A DNA stretch of 64,000 nucleotides from Endozoicomonas sp965199185. Lineage in GTDB: Bacteria; Pseudomonadota; Gammaproteobacteria; Pseudomonadales; Endozoicomonadaceae. Location: assembly GCA_965199185.1 (NCBI GenBank), contig CBDAQW010000041.1, forward strand, positions 10,239 to 74,238. The letters are read 5' to 3'. This document shows, piece after piece, positions 17,132-25,779 of the stretch. How positions within the stretch are numbered: position 1 is the first letter of the stretch; every line of letters begins with the position of its first letter. The notes below the pieces were generated by a model that was given only the letters and a program-made list of their open reading frames with translations, had not been told where the DNA came from and ran no database searches. A program made the translations under genes and the position numbers.

Positions 17132-19552
17132 TTAATACTGACAAGCACGGTCGTTGAGTACCTGCAAAATAGCTTCACTCAGGGACAGCCCCTGATCCCT
17201 GTAGGTTCTGATGGCACCTTCATCTTCAGGGTGGCTGGAATACAGCAGCTTCTTAAACGGGTTCAGAATCAACCGGCCAATACCCGAGCCTTGTTCCGTC
17301 AGCACCAGAGCCTCAGAGAACTTGCCTTCTACAGTATGCACTGATTTCAGCAGTCGATAACCTTCTGGTGAAAGAGGAAGCCGCTGTCGTTTTTCCAGTT
17401 CATTGATGGTCGAAAGCTGCTGTTTGAGCAGAAACTGGGTAGAGCTGTTATCCAGTGCTGCTCTGCCTGCCGCTGTCTCATAAAAGTCTTCGACGCGTTG
17501 CACAGCCATCAGGTTCGCCCCGTTGAATCGACGAAAACGACGAAAGCCGTGTTCAATAAACAGGGCGGCACCCTGTGTATCCCGCATCAGGTTCCAGGCT
17601 TCATCAATAACCACCAGTTTTCTGCGGTTTACATCGCCAAAGTACATGATCTGCTGAATCAGGTAGATCAGCTCCAGAACTACGACTCGTTGCAGATGCT
17701 TCCTGCTGTCCAGATGACGCAGTTCCAGAACGGTAAATCGTTGGTTAATGTCCAGCGTATTGTCACCTGAGAAAAAACGACCGTATTCGCCTCTTGAGGT
17801 GAATGCGGTGAGTTGCACTGCAAGGTCGGTGATCCGCTCATCGGCATGTTGCCTCAGTCTCTCTTGCAACTTGTCGATGCTGCTGTTGGTGTTTTCCTGC
17901 TCCCAGAGTTCTCGAATTTGCTCTCTTAGACCCGCTTCCTGATAAGGAGTGAGTGGCTCTCGGGGAGAGACCATGGCAATGACCAGTGCCAGTAAGATGT
18001 CGCTCTCTTCTTCATAATCCTGAACCAGAGCAAAAGGATTCAGGCCAATCGAACTGTCCTGATCGAAATCCAGAAACAGGCCATCAAAGTGCTGGCAGAG
18101 CTTCTTGTAGCCTTCGCCAATATCCAGTGTCCAGCACTGGCCGCCACGAATGATGACATTGCTGATCATTTCATTCACCAGTACGGTCTTTCCCGCTCCG
18201 GATGTGGCAGCAATGATGGCGTTGTAGTTACTGTTGGACTCGTAAAGCGATACATTCATCAGCTGCCCTCTGCGGGACACCAGGTTCAGCATCGCTTCCT
18301 GATGCCCAGCCCAGTCATCAAACAGTGGCAGTAGGGGCACTGCATGACGGGTGCCCAGTGTTTTTTCATGGAGTGCCATGGTTTGTGTCGGACGCTGAAC
18401 ATTACCGGGCAAGGTGTTGAGAAACATCGGCAGCATGAAGTAGATATCTTCATACAGCGTAAAGCCCAATTCCCTGAAGTAGCTGGAAGCGTTGGACGAC
18501 AGTCGATCCGCTTCTTTTTCAGAGTCAGCATAGAGCACCAGAGTGAAGGTCATTTTCAGTGGAGCATCGCCCAGATTCAGTGCCTCAAAAATGAGATCAA
18601 AATCTTTCTTGCGTTCCATCAACCTTGGCTCAAAGCGTGTGATCGGGCTGGATGCCTGCTGAATAGCGATTCGTTGTTTATTGCCAAGAGAAGCCTGTAA
18701 CTGTCGCAACGGAGGAAAGTGCAGCAGTACATGGATATGGGCGTAACATTTGATACCCCGATGCCCGTTCTGACTGTCGCCTAAATAGTTAAACGCCTGA
18801 CCGAGTGAAGCAAAAGCAGGTAACTTCTTGGCGACCAGTACTTTTACTGTACGGGCTTTTTGCCCTGCCCCCAGTGTCAGATGGAGTAGGGCAGTTGCCA
18901 GAGGAGTGTCAGGGTCAAAGACCTGTACATTTAATGCTTGTCCTGCATCGGCCTGAACGCCATCGACTGCCCAGCTTCCGTTTTCAGGGTGATTCACCAG
19001 AATCATATTAAGTCTTAGCCAATCATGCTGATCCATAGGAGTGGATGCCAGTCCGGAAGTTTCAACCCCACCTTGAAAAGAAGAGCGTAGTCGTTTGACG
19101 ATCAGCATATCGTCTTCACCGGGGGAGAGATCGTTGATGGGTACTTTTACCGTGAACCACAAAATGCCATGACGAAGCATCTGGTCATTGGTGACCGGCT
19201 CATGTATTCCCTGCTGTAGCTGCCGGATATTCTGTTTGAGCATGGCTTTAAATCGATCATCGGCACGATCTTTTGCCAGTATCAGTTGCCGAATCCTCTG
19301 CATCAGGTCAGGACTTGAGATCAGACCACACTGCACCTGTGTATCCTCTGGCCAATCCTGATTCAGTAATCCGTTCAGTCGGTCATCAAGCCCGGAATCC
19401 AGCCCACTGAGAGGCATGGCAAGAAATCCGAAAAACAGATGTTTGTCGTCGCATAAGAAAATACCCGATTCCGGATCATAAGCTCGGGTAACGAGCAGAG
19501 AATCCGTAAACTGCGGATCAACCGGTACCGGTGGCGTAGAGTTTGAAAACAT
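17132..19552 (-). CDS. traC: TraC conjugation ATPase (VirB4-like)
   Basis: Cytoplasmic ATPase that powers pilus assembly. The 806 residues carry an N-terminal TraC_F_IV domain and a C-terminal ATPase with Walker A ATSGAGKT near residue 455, then CWTLDIGEGYKKLCQHFDG, and Walker B KLVVIDEAWNLM. The C-terminal motif RFNGANLMAVQRVEDFYE is typical of TraC. It is the first gene of the leftward tra operon. The intergenic region to the divergent gene at 19636 holds an inverted repeat. yefM-yoeB follows 52 bases after its stop. Confidence 0.94.
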   Translation of the reverse strand: MFSNSTPPVPVDPQFTDSLLVTRAYDPESGIFLCDDKHLFFGFLAMPLSGLDSGLDDRLNGLLNQDWPEDTQVQCGLISSPDLMQRIRQLILAKDRADDRFKAMLKQNIRQLQQGIHEPVTNDQMLRHGILWFTVKVPINDLSPGEDDMLIVKRLRSSFQGGVETSGLASTPMDQHDWLRLNMILVNHPENGSWAVDGVQADAGQALNVQVFDPDTPLATALLHLTLGAGQKARTVKVLVAKKLPAFASLGQAFNYLGDSQNGHRGIKCYAHIHVLLHFPPLRQLQASLGNKQRIAIQQASSPITRFEPRLMERKKDFDLIFEALNLGDAPLKMTFTLVLYADSEKEADRLSSNASSYFRELGFTLYEDIYFMLPMFLNTLPGNVQRPTQTMALHEKTLGTRHAVPLLPLFDDWAGHQEAMLNLVSRRGQLMNVSLYESNSNYNAIIAATSGAGKTVLVNEMISNVIIRGGQCWTLDIGEGYKKLCQHFDGLFLDFDQDSSIGLNPFALVQDYEEESDILLALVIAMVSPREPLTPYQEAGLREQIRELWEQENTNSSIDKLQERLRQHADERITDLAVQLTAFTSRGEYGRFFSGDNTLDINQRFTVLELRHLDSRKHLQRVVVLELIYLIQQIMYFGDVNRRKLVVIDEAWNLMRDTQGAALFIEHGFRRFRRFNGANLMAVQRVEDFYETAAGRAALDNSSTQFLLKQQLSTINELEKRQRLPLSPEGYRLLKSVHTVEGKFSEALVLTEQGSGIGRLILNPFKKLLYSSHPEDEGAIRTYRDQGLSLSEAILQVLNDRACQY

Positions 19553-19597
19553 CCGGGGGACTCGTGGGTTCTGGGCTATGTTGAACAGGTGTTGTTT

Positions 19598-19620
19598 GTA
19601 AACTCAGTGAACGTGTTTAC
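19598..19620. promoter_or_regulatory. Possible operator between divergent traC and 19636 gene
   Basis: GTAAAC (19598-19603) and GTTTAC (19615-19620) form an inverted repeat with 11-base spacing in the 83-base divergent intergenic region. A regulator site controlling both directions is plausible but rests on symmetry only. Confidence 0.35.
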
Positions 19621-19635
19621 TGGGAGGTTAGCGTT

Positions 19636-20031
19636 ATGAATGTGTTGCAACGGGGTCGTCGGTTTGTACGTGGCTTGGCGGTTCTGGCTTTACTTTGCCT
19701 TGGTATTGAGCAGGTGTTCTATCTGATTATGGTGCCAGGGTATTTCTTGATTTTGATTGCATCCCCTGTGTTGTGGGGGATGTTTTCAACGGGCTGTTTT
19801 TTCCAGCTGTGGAGACTCAATAAGAGATATCCGGACAAATGCTTTTCCTCTGACATTCAAGAACACAAGTTACCTGACTGGGATTGCTTTACAGGCGCAG
19901 AAATAAACCCAACCACAGGTTTCTTTATGAATGGCGGTGTAGATGGAGGAGGTTACCTCTATGGACAGTATCCATTAACCCGGGCGTTTGAAGTCAGAAA
20001 AACTTTTACTGATATCACGAATGGTTCTTGA
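19636..20031 (+). CDS. Hypothetical membrane protein of the ICE
   Basis: A 131-residue protein I cannot name. Residues about 13-55 contain one long or two hydrophobic segments. The soluble C-terminus ends in a Gly-rich NPTTGFFMNGGVDGGGYLYG stretch. GGGAGG lies before the ATG, so translation is likely. It is divergent from traC. Location in an ICE and small size suggest an accessory conjugation gene, but no function is claimed. Confidence 0.65.
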   Translation: MNVLQRGRRFVRGLAVLALLCLGIEQVFYLIMVPGYFLILIASPVLWGMFSTGCFFQLWRLNKRYPDKCFSSDIQEHKLPDWDCFTGAEINPTTGFFMNGGVDGGGYLYGQYPLTRAFEVRKTFTDITNGS

Positions 20032-20041
20032 GGACGCGCTA

Positions 20042-20079
20042 TTTGGCTCCGCAAACCTGCCTTTGTTTGCGCTACCAAA
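20042..20079. other. Two-tier inverted repeat, candidate oriT-like structure
   Basis: TTTGG (20042-20046) and CGCAAAC (20050-20056) are mirrored by GTTTGCG (20065-20071) and CCAAA (20075-20079), with symmetric 3-base gaps and an 8-base loop. No T tract follows, so it is not a standard terminator. Non-coding, between the tra block and the IS3. A transfer origin is one possibility. Confidence 0.4.
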
Positions 20080-20273
20080 CACTCTCAGATTGTTCTCAGC
20101 TTCTCTTTGGCGAACCTGTTTCTCAACATTCCCGCCAATATGTTGCGTCGGTATCGTGGTATCCAGATAGTTTCCTTCTGTTGGTATAAGCGACTGCCCC
20201 TTCAACTGAAGTGGTTATAGTTCTCCGGACACACAAACACGGGTAATATTGCAACCCATTAAGGTGTGTCCAA

Positions 20274-20582
20274 ATGTCAGAAAAGAAAACGAAATCCTAT
20301 ACAGCTGAGTTCAAAGAATCAGCAGTAAAGTTGGCTGTTGAATCTGATCAGCCAGTATCAGCAACAGCTAAAGATCTGGGTGTGAATGTCAACACTCTCC
20401 ATACCTGGATCAGTAAGCTCCACAGGCCGAAAGAAGCAGGTAAAGCCTCCGGAACGCAGGCGCACAATGATGAACATGTATACGATGAACTCAAGCGTTT
20501 ACGTAAAGAGAACGCCAAACTGAAGGAAGAGCGCGCCATATTAAAAAAGGCGGCCGCCTTCTTTGCCAAAGAGTGTCACTGA
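20274..20582 (+). CDS. IS3-family transposase OrfA
   Basis: A 102-residue helix-turn-helix protein (TAEFKESAVKLAVES, LGVNVNTLHTWISKLH) with a C-terminal leucine-zipper-like coiled coil (LKRLRKENAKLKEERAILKK). It binds the IS ends and regulates the OrfAB transposase. The slippery heptamer A_AAA_AAG lies in frame at 20543-20549, the standard -1 frameshift signal used in this family to make OrfAB. Confidence 0.92.
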   Translation: MSEKKTKSYTAEFKESAVKLAVESDQPVSATAKDLGVNVNTLHTWISKLHRPKEAGKASGTQAHNDEHVYDELKRLRKENAKLKEERAILKKAAAFFAKECH

Positions 20583-21170
20583 GGTTCCAGTTTATTAGTG
20601 ACAACAGGGAGCAGTTCAGTCTGTCTGCCATGTGTCGGGTGATGTCCGTGTCCCGCAGTGGCTTTTAACCGGGAACAGCCTGATCAGGCTTACGCAGGTG
20701 ATATCACCTACATTCCTACCCGAGAAGGCTGGCTCTACCTGTCTGTTTTTATAGACCTGTGCTCAAGGGCTGTAGTGGGCTGGTCGATGGGGAGCCGTAT
20801 GAAGGCCACATTGGTGACAGATTCTCTGGAAATGGCCATGAGGAAGCGCAGACCTGGCGCGGGCTTACTGGTACATAACGATCGTGGCAGTCAGTACGTT
20901 TCAGATCGATACCAGAAGCTACTGAACGATAATGATTTCACTTGTAGCATGAGCCGCAAAGGGAACTGCTGGGATAACGCAGTGGCTGAAAGCTTCTTCC
21001 ATACCTTGAAAACTGAGCTGACTCATCATGAGGATTTTCAGACAAGGGAGGAGGCTCATCAGGCAATTTTTGAGTATATTGAAGTGTTTTACAATCGTCA
21101 GAGAAAGCATTCAACGAATGGCTATCTGGCACCGTTCAATTATGAACAAAATCTTTCCAAGGTAGCCTAA
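20582..21170 (+). pseudogene. IS3-family OrfB with internal deletion
   Basis: In the -1 frame the region begins FQFISDNREQFSLSAMCRVM...SRSGF, the normal OrfB N-terminus, and then stops at TAA (20666-20668). The catalytic core resumes in another frame at 20658 with AFNREQPDQAYAGDITYIP and keeps D (DITYIP), D (HNDRGSQY) and E (NAVAESFF). About 80-100 codons between are missing, judged from normal OrfB length. No full transposase can be made. Confidence 0.85.
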
Positions 21171-21333
21171 AAAAGTGTCCGGGAAACTCTTGCCATATCA
21201 CATTTGGTATGGATATCCAAAGGTCATTTGTATAGAAAATTATCTCTGTAACAGTTTCTTCTATACTGGCTTCTTAATACAAAATTTTTGAAGCAGAAAA
21301 CGCTTGCTGCTGATTGCTTTGGAGAACTCAGAT

Positions 21334-21465
21334 TTATTCTGATTTCGACGTGTAAAGCCTCAACAGCAGATAATAGGCTCGTACATTGGTCAGGAAGTCG
21401 CTGGGCCCCGGCAGGTAGACTGACGTAGCCGTGTACTGGTCGCTCTGGTGAAAAACAGGGTACAT
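21334..21465 (-). CDS. Tentative small ORF of 43 residues
   Basis: ATG at 21465 opens a 43-codon frame, MYPVFHQSDQYTATSVYLPG and onward to RLYTSKSE. The composition, with many Tyr residues and a predicted helix at the end, looks protein-like, but there is no clear ribosome-binding site and no family that I recognise. It could be a remnant of an ICE gene cut by the adjacent IS3. Confidence 0.2.
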   Translation of the reverse strand: MYPVFHQSDQYTATSVYLPGPSDFLTNVRAYYLLLRLYTSKSE

Positions 21466-21500
21466 CCGGTGTCATGTTGCTTTTAGCAATAACTGTAAGG

Positions 21501-21517
21501 TCAAAGTGTCACTTTGA
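21501..21517. promoter_or_regulatory. Perfect 17-base palindrome upstream of bet
   Basis: TCAAAGTG-T-CACTTTGA lies 200 bases before bet, in a 525-base stretch (21192-21716) without a confident gene. Its symmetry suggests a repressor site for the recombination operon. The regulator is unknown. Confidence 0.45.
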
Positions 21518-21644
21518 CTGGTCTTTTCGAACGCTGATACAGGCTCGCCTGTTGTCAGTTCCACTTGCCCGACTTGGCTTCGGCTGATTCGGTACTTCAG
21601 CGACATATTAATTTGGCTCTTGAGCCAGATCGGTATGCTTATCT

Positions 21645-21669
21645 GCATGGCAGAACTTTTCTGTCATGC
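21645..21669 (+). promoter_or_regulatory. Leader hairpin before bet
   Basis: GCATGGCAGAA (21645-21655) pairs with TTCTGTCATGC (21659-21669), 11 bases with one G-T pair and a 3-base loop, 48 bases before the bet start. No T tract. It could control bet translation. Confidence 0.4.
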
Positions 21670-21716
21670 GGGGGAGTTCTGTCTTGCGTCTTTTCAAGAG
21701 TAAGGGAGAGCTTCTT

Positions 21717-22691
21717 ATGAGCGATTCTGATGTTTATCCATCGGGCAGCAATGCCAATGATCTGGTGGCTCGTTTTGCGGAGCGTTATGGCTTCGAAGAA
21801 AACGAGCTTCTGAATACATTGGCACAGACTGCTTTTCGGCAACAAAACGGTAGTGTTCCTACACGGGAGCAGATGCTCTCTTTATTGGCCGTAGCGGATT
21901 GTTACGATCTGAACCCGTTTATCAAACAGATATACGGTCTCAGTGATCGTCGCGGCGGTGTACTGCCAGTGATTTCAGTCGATGGCTGGACTCACATTAT
22001 GAATTCAAACCCGGAAAGTGATGGCCTTGAGTTTCATTATCCTGACGAGCTGGTTCAGTTCGACGAGGATATGAAGCCTTGTCATCCCTGGGTTGAATGC
22101 ACGGTACACCGCAAAGATAGAGAGCATGCCATTCGGGTGCGTGAGTATCTTGATGAACTGTATCGACCTTTGGTGATCAAGAATGGGAAGAAATTCCCTG
22201 GCCCATGGCAAACCTGCCCTAAACGCATGTTAAGGCATCGAGCCCAGGTTCAGGCAATTCGCATCGGTTATGGCCTCAGCGGGCTGTTTGAGCCGGACGA
22301 AGTAGAGCGGTTGCTGGAAACCCAGATGGGTGAACCAGTCCCTGATCTACGTGATCCTGAGTCCAGGTCTGTTGAGGCCACCAATGCCGAAAGGGAAGTC
22401 ACTGAACCTGTGTCGTCTGATCCGGAGGTGATCGATTACATGAGTGCAGAGTTGGTGGCTGAGTATAGAGAGGTGAAGGAAGCCGATGGTGATATTCCTG
22501 ATCCCGAAGAGCTTGAACCACAAATCCTGCAATTTATTGATCAGGTGGTGGCAAGGGCTCGGGATACCGGTGCGTTTACAGCCGCACAGGGTTTTGCCCA
22601 TGAGCGGTTTAAGGACGATGGCAATGCGCTGAACTTCTGCCTGTTCCGGCTGGACGAAGCGCAAGCCGCCTCTGCCATGCCGGCGGCCTGA
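21717..22691 (+). CDS. bet: Bet/RecT-type single-strand annealing protein
   Basis: Phage-type recombinase (lambda Bet family) that anneals complementary single strands, working with the downstream exonuclease. The core resembles Bet: LNTLAQTAFRQQNGSVPTREQ, CYDLNPFIKQIYGLSDRRGG, ISVDGWTHIMNS and CPKRMLRHRAQVQAIRIGYG. About 324 residues, with an acidic C-terminal extension. ATG 21717 follows AGGGAGAG; the upstream in-frame start at 21666 lies inside the leader hairpin region and is unlikely. bet/exo pairs are established in SXT-like ICEs. Confidence 0.9.
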   Translation: MSDSDVYPSGSNANDLVARFAERYGFEENELLNTLAQTAFRQQNGSVPTREQMLSLLAVADCYDLNPFIKQIYGLSDRRGGVLPVISVDGWTHIMNSNPESDGLEFHYPDELVQFDEDMKPCHPWVECTVHRKDREHAIRVREYLDELYRPLVIKNGKKFPGPWQTCPKRMLRHRAQVQAIRIGYGLSGLFEPDEVERLLETQMGEPVPDLRDPESRSVEATNAEREVTEPVSSDPEVIDYMSAELVAEYREVKEADGDIPDPEELEPQILQFIDQVVARARDTGAFTAAQGFAHERFKDDGNALNFCLFRLDEAQAASAMPAA

Positions 22692-22703
22692 GAGTGAACT
22701 GTG

Positions 22704-23726
22704 ATGAAGCAGATCCATCTTGAGCAGCGGTCAAAAGCCTGGCTGGACTGGCGTCGATCTGGCGTTACCGCCAATGATACGTCAGTGGTTGTAGGCAAGT
22801 CACCTTATCAATCACGCTGGCAGTTGTGGGCGGAGAAATCCGGACTTCAGGAAGCAGCGGATGTATCCAACAATCCGCACGTTCAGCGTGGGATCGAACA
22901 GGAAGACGATGCACGAAACCTGATGGAACAGGCTCTGGGCGATGCGCCTCTCTTACCCGTTTGTGGTGAGTGGGAACAAGACCCAATTCTGCGTGCCAGT
23001 TTTGATGGGATCACCAATGACGGTATTCCTGTTGAACTCAAGGCACCCTGCCAGCGTGTTTATCAAGAGGTAAAGACGCTGAAAGACCAGTCAGAGGGCT
23101 ACCGTCGTGCGTATTTGCAATGCCAGTTTCAAATGCTGGTAGCAGATGCTCCACGTTGTTGGCTGTGTTTCTACCACAAAGGGCTGCCGATTCTGCCTGC
23201 CTGTATCAGCAGGGATGAACGGCTGGTCAGGGAGTTACAACAGGAAGCGGAAGCCTTCTGGCAACTGGTAGAGGAAGGGATAGAGCCGGACAAAGACCCA
23301 GAAATGGATGTCTTTGTGCCGCAGGATGAAACAGAGCAAGTCCAATGGCACAAGCTGGCAATGATTTACCGTCGTCGTCAACTACATCTGGACAAGCTCA
23401 AGGAAGAACTGGAAGCCGGGAAATCACAACAGAAGCAGTTGCAACAGGCGCTGCAGCAGTTGATGGGTGGTTTCAAAACGGCGCATTCCGATGGTTTACG
23501 AATCTGCCGCAGTGATTGCGCCGGTTCTGTGGATTATCAGAAAGTGCTGGAGGCATTGTGTAAGCAACACCAGTTGTCGTTGCCTGATCTGGAACCTTTC
23601 CGCCGTAAGGGAAGGCAACAGATCAGAGTGACCTTACTGGACAACAGTGATGAGGGATTAGAAGTCTCTGGTCATACACTGCCGGGTTTAAATCCGGCAG
23701 CCACTGACCAAAGCTTTTATTTCTGA
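22704..23726 (+). CDS. exo: YqaJ/lambda-type exonuclease
   Basis: 5'-3' double-strand exonuclease of the YqaJ/Exo family, partner of Bet. RSKAWLDWRRSGVTANDTSV is the family start. The nuclease centre is formed by RASFDG, then VELKAP (E-x-K), then LQCQFQMLVADAP. The C-terminal third contains a coiled coil (about residues 220-255). ATG 22704 is preceded by an in-frame GTG at 22701, which is equally possible. It begins 12 bases after bet and ends before a hairpin leader for the next gene. Confidence 0.9.
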   Translation: MKQIHLEQRSKAWLDWRRSGVTANDTSVVVGKSPYQSRWQLWAEKSGLQEAADVSNNPHVQRGIEQEDDARNLMEQALGDAPLLPVCGEWEQDPILRASFDGITNDGIPVELKAPCQRVYQEVKTLKDQSEGYRRAYLQCQFQMLVADAPRCWLCFYHKGLPILPACISRDERLVRELQQEAEAFWQLVEEGIEPDKDPEMDVFVPQDETEQVQWHKLAMIYRRRQLHLDKLKEELEAGKSQQKQLQQALQQLMGGFKTAHSDGLRICRSDCAGSVDYQKVLEALCKQHQLSLPDLEPFRRKGRQQIRVTLLDNSDEGLEVSGHTLPGLNPAATDQSFYF

Positions 23727-23740
23727 GTCATTTTCATTTA

Positions 23741-23795
23741 CCCGGGTGGGGCGGAGAGTTTCCCCCATCCGGGGGCGATTCCTGCCCTTTTTTTT
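23741..23795 (+). promoter_or_regulatory. Attenuator-like double hairpin and T8 before moxR-like gene
   Basis: CCCGGGTGGGG (23741-23751) pairs with the CCCCCATCCGGG side (to 23773). A second small stem, GGGC (23773-23776) with GCCC (84-87), is followed by eight T (23788-23795). The two stems compete for the same G run. The T tract ends 23 bases before the ATG. Confidence 0.55.
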
Positions 23796-23818
23796 GTTTG
23801 AAGTGCAGGAATTGAAAT

Positions 23819-24808
23819 ATGGAAAACGACGTTCAATCTACAAAGGCCGTTTTACAGCCTGCGTTCTATGAACTGAACGACACCTTCGATCTGGATACCA
23901 ATCAGCTGATCCTGCTGGAAGGTTATGAGAGATGTGGTCATCCGGCAGTACCGGCGGCTCAGCCTTATGTGTTTGACAGAGACCGGTTGCGTAAACTGCT
24001 GGCGTTTCTGGACAACCCGGAAGGTGACGGCCTTTTTTTGATTGGGCCAACGGGCTGCGGCAAAACCAGTTTGGTAGTGCAAGCAGCGGCAAGGTTGCAT
24101 TGGCCGGTGCAGATGGTACCCGTACATGGACGTATGGAATTGGATGATCTTTTAGGTCAGAAGGTGCTGGATAATGGATCAACACCCTATCAATACGGTG
24201 CTCTCAGCATTGCTGTGAGGGAAGGCCATATCCTGATTCTGGATGAAATGGACGTGGCTGACCCGGCTGAACTCGCTGGTTTGTACGATCTGCTGGACGG
24301 CGCGCCTTTGGTATTGGCGCAGAACGGTGGAGAGATCATTCCGGTGCATCCAAGGTTTCGGTTTGTCGCCACAGGCAACAGCGCTGGGACCGGAGATGGC
24401 AGCGGGTTGTATCAAGGTGTACTGCGACAGTCGTTAGCCTGGTTAGATCGGTTCAGAATCATTGAAGTTGATTATCCTGATGCGTCTACCGAGCTGAAGA
24501 TACTGGAGCAGCAAACACCAACGCTTCCTTTGATGGTCAGGGAAAAGATGGTGCAACTCGCTAACGAAGTGCGTCGTCTGTTTACTGGCAGTGGCGAAGG
24601 TGAGCCTCAACTCAGTTGCACTCTGTCCACCCGTGGATTGGTGCGCTGGGCAAAGCTGAGTCTTCGGTTTCAGAGTGCGCCCAGGGTGTTTGAATATGCT
24701 CTTGAACAAACCCTGACTGCACGGGTGGAAACGGCTGAAAGGCAGGCAATTCATCGCATTGGTCATGATGTGTTTGGTCAACTCTGGACATCAGGAGTCG
24801 AGTTATGA
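23819..24808 (+). CDS. MoxR/CobS-like AAA+ ATPase
   Basis: AAA+ ATPase of the MoxR/CobS group, which act as chaperone motors for VWA-domain partners. The 329 residues have Walker A LIGPTGCGKTSLV near residues 77-89, Walker B ILILDEMDVADPAEL near 139, and the sensor region RFRFVATGNSAGTGDGSGLY. The downstream gene starts inside its last codon (ATGA), and two genes later lies a VWA protein, the usual MoxR-VWA pairing. A cobS-like gene is, as I recall, part of the SXT/R391 backbone; its role there is unknown. Confidence 0.85.
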   Translation: MENDVQSTKAVLQPAFYELNDTFDLDTNQLILLEGYERCGHPAVPAAQPYVFDRDRLRKLLAFLDNPEGDGLFLIGPTGCGKTSLVVQAAARLHWPVQMVPVHGRMELDDLLGQKVLDNGSTPYQYGALSIAVREGHILILDEMDVADPAELAGLYDLLDGAPLVLAQNGGEIIPVHPRFRFVATGNSAGTGDGSGLYQGVLRQSLAWLDRFRIIEVDYPDASTELKILEQQTPTLPLMVREKMVQLANEVRRLFTGSGEGEPQLSCTLSTRGLVRWAKLSLRFQSAPRVFEYALEQTLTARVETAERQAIHRIGHDVFGQLWTSGVEL

Positions 24809-25758
24809 GCGGCTCTTGTGAAGGGAATGCAACGGTCACCCGAGTGCTGGATCAAATGGTGGTGATTGCTCTGGACTGTTCCATCTGGTCAGGCGCCCGT
24901 CGTCTGAAACCAGAGGACTTACAGCTTGGTAATAATGGACAGTTGCCGTCGGATGAAGTGGTGTCGCTGGGAAGTAAAAAACTCTGTGACCGGAATGTGC
25001 TCAAACCATTCCATCGGTTACGGGATCAGGCTGCCCGGCACTGTGCCAGAGAGGGTGTGCGATTTCTTGGCGGTTATGCGGTACCGGAAGCCAGTTTGTC
25101 CGGCTTAAGCCTGAAGCTGAATCAGGTGCAGCAGGACTTCAACCAGGAAAAACAGTCATTTCTGACCGGCTACGATCAGCACATCAGCGAATGGGTGAAT
25201 GCCCATCCTGATTTTGCTGAAGCCATAAGAAATGCCGTGCCGGAGGTCGGTGATGTTGAACGACGCTTGCACTTTGGTTACACGACGTACAAAGTGCAGG
25301 CGTCTTCCCAGCCGGACAACCTGAATCATCAGGTCAGCCAGTTGGGCAACACCTTGAGGGATGAAATCTGCAGAGATGCACAAACCCTGTTTGAGCAGAC
25401 CTTCAGAGGCAAAAACAAAGTCACCCGTAAAGCCTTGAATCCAATCCTGCGATTGCGAGACAAGCTGAACGGACTGGCCTTTGTTGATCCCGGCATCACG
25501 TCTATTGTGCAGCGGCTGGATGCCGGATTAGCGCAATTGCCCAGTAAAGGAACGCTGGAAGGTGAGGTACTGACTCAGCTGATGGAAAGAGTTCTCTTGC
25601 TGTGTTCAGTGCAACAGATGGAACGCTGTGCAGAAGGTCTGGCGGTCATAGACGACAGTCATTCTACAACTGAAACAGCCTCTCAGGAGATCGCTGTAGT
25701 TCATCAACCGGAAGACATTGTGCAGGACAGCACAGCGTCAGCCACGTTCTACTTCTGA
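24805..25758 (+). CDS. DUF3150-type protein
   Basis: A 317-residue protein resembling DUF3150 (N-terminal VVIALDCSIWSGARRLKPEDL, then FHRLRDQAARHC and GGYAVPE). It is mostly helical, with no catalytic motif that I can see. Genes of this family lie between the MoxR-like ATPase and the VWA gene in similar operons, so it is probably a linker or substrate of that complex. Its start overlaps the moxR-like stop by four bases. Confidence 0.75.
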   Translation: MSGSCEGNATVTRVLDQMVVIALDCSIWSGARRLKPEDLQLGNNGQLPSDEVVSLGSKKLCDRNVLKPFHRLRDQAARHCAREGVRFLGGYAVPEASLSGLSLKLNQVQQDFNQEKQSFLTGYDQHISEWVNAHPDFAEAIRNAVPEVGDVERRLHFGYTTYKVQASSQPDNLNHQVSQLGNTLRDEICRDAQTLFEQTFRGKNKVTRKALNPILRLRDKLNGLAFVDPGITSIVQRLDAGLAQLPSKGTLEGEVLTQLMERVLLLCSVQQMERCAEGLAVIDDSHSTTETASQEIAVVHQPEDIVQDSTASATFYF

Positions 25759-25779
25759 ATCTGATTCAGAACTGGAAAA

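Larger units (their letters stand above)
20220..21186 (+). mobile_element. IS3-family element, internally deleted
   Basis: About 970 bases. Ends share an imperfect inverted repeat around CCGGACAC (left near 20225, right near 21176). It holds an intact orfA and an orfB that has lost its central part, so the element is shorter than the usual 1.2-1.5 kb. I see no target duplication. Confidence 0.75.

Noticed and set aside
19975..20205. Minus-strand frame of 76 codons overlapping the end of the 19636 gene
   Set aside because: It covers the two-tier inverted repeat and the 3' end of a better gene, lacks a ribosome-binding site, and its composition does not suggest a protein.
21224..21475. 83-codon minus-strand frame after the IS3
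   Set aside because: No homology, and the alternative frame at 21334-21465 looks more protein-like; both remain weak.
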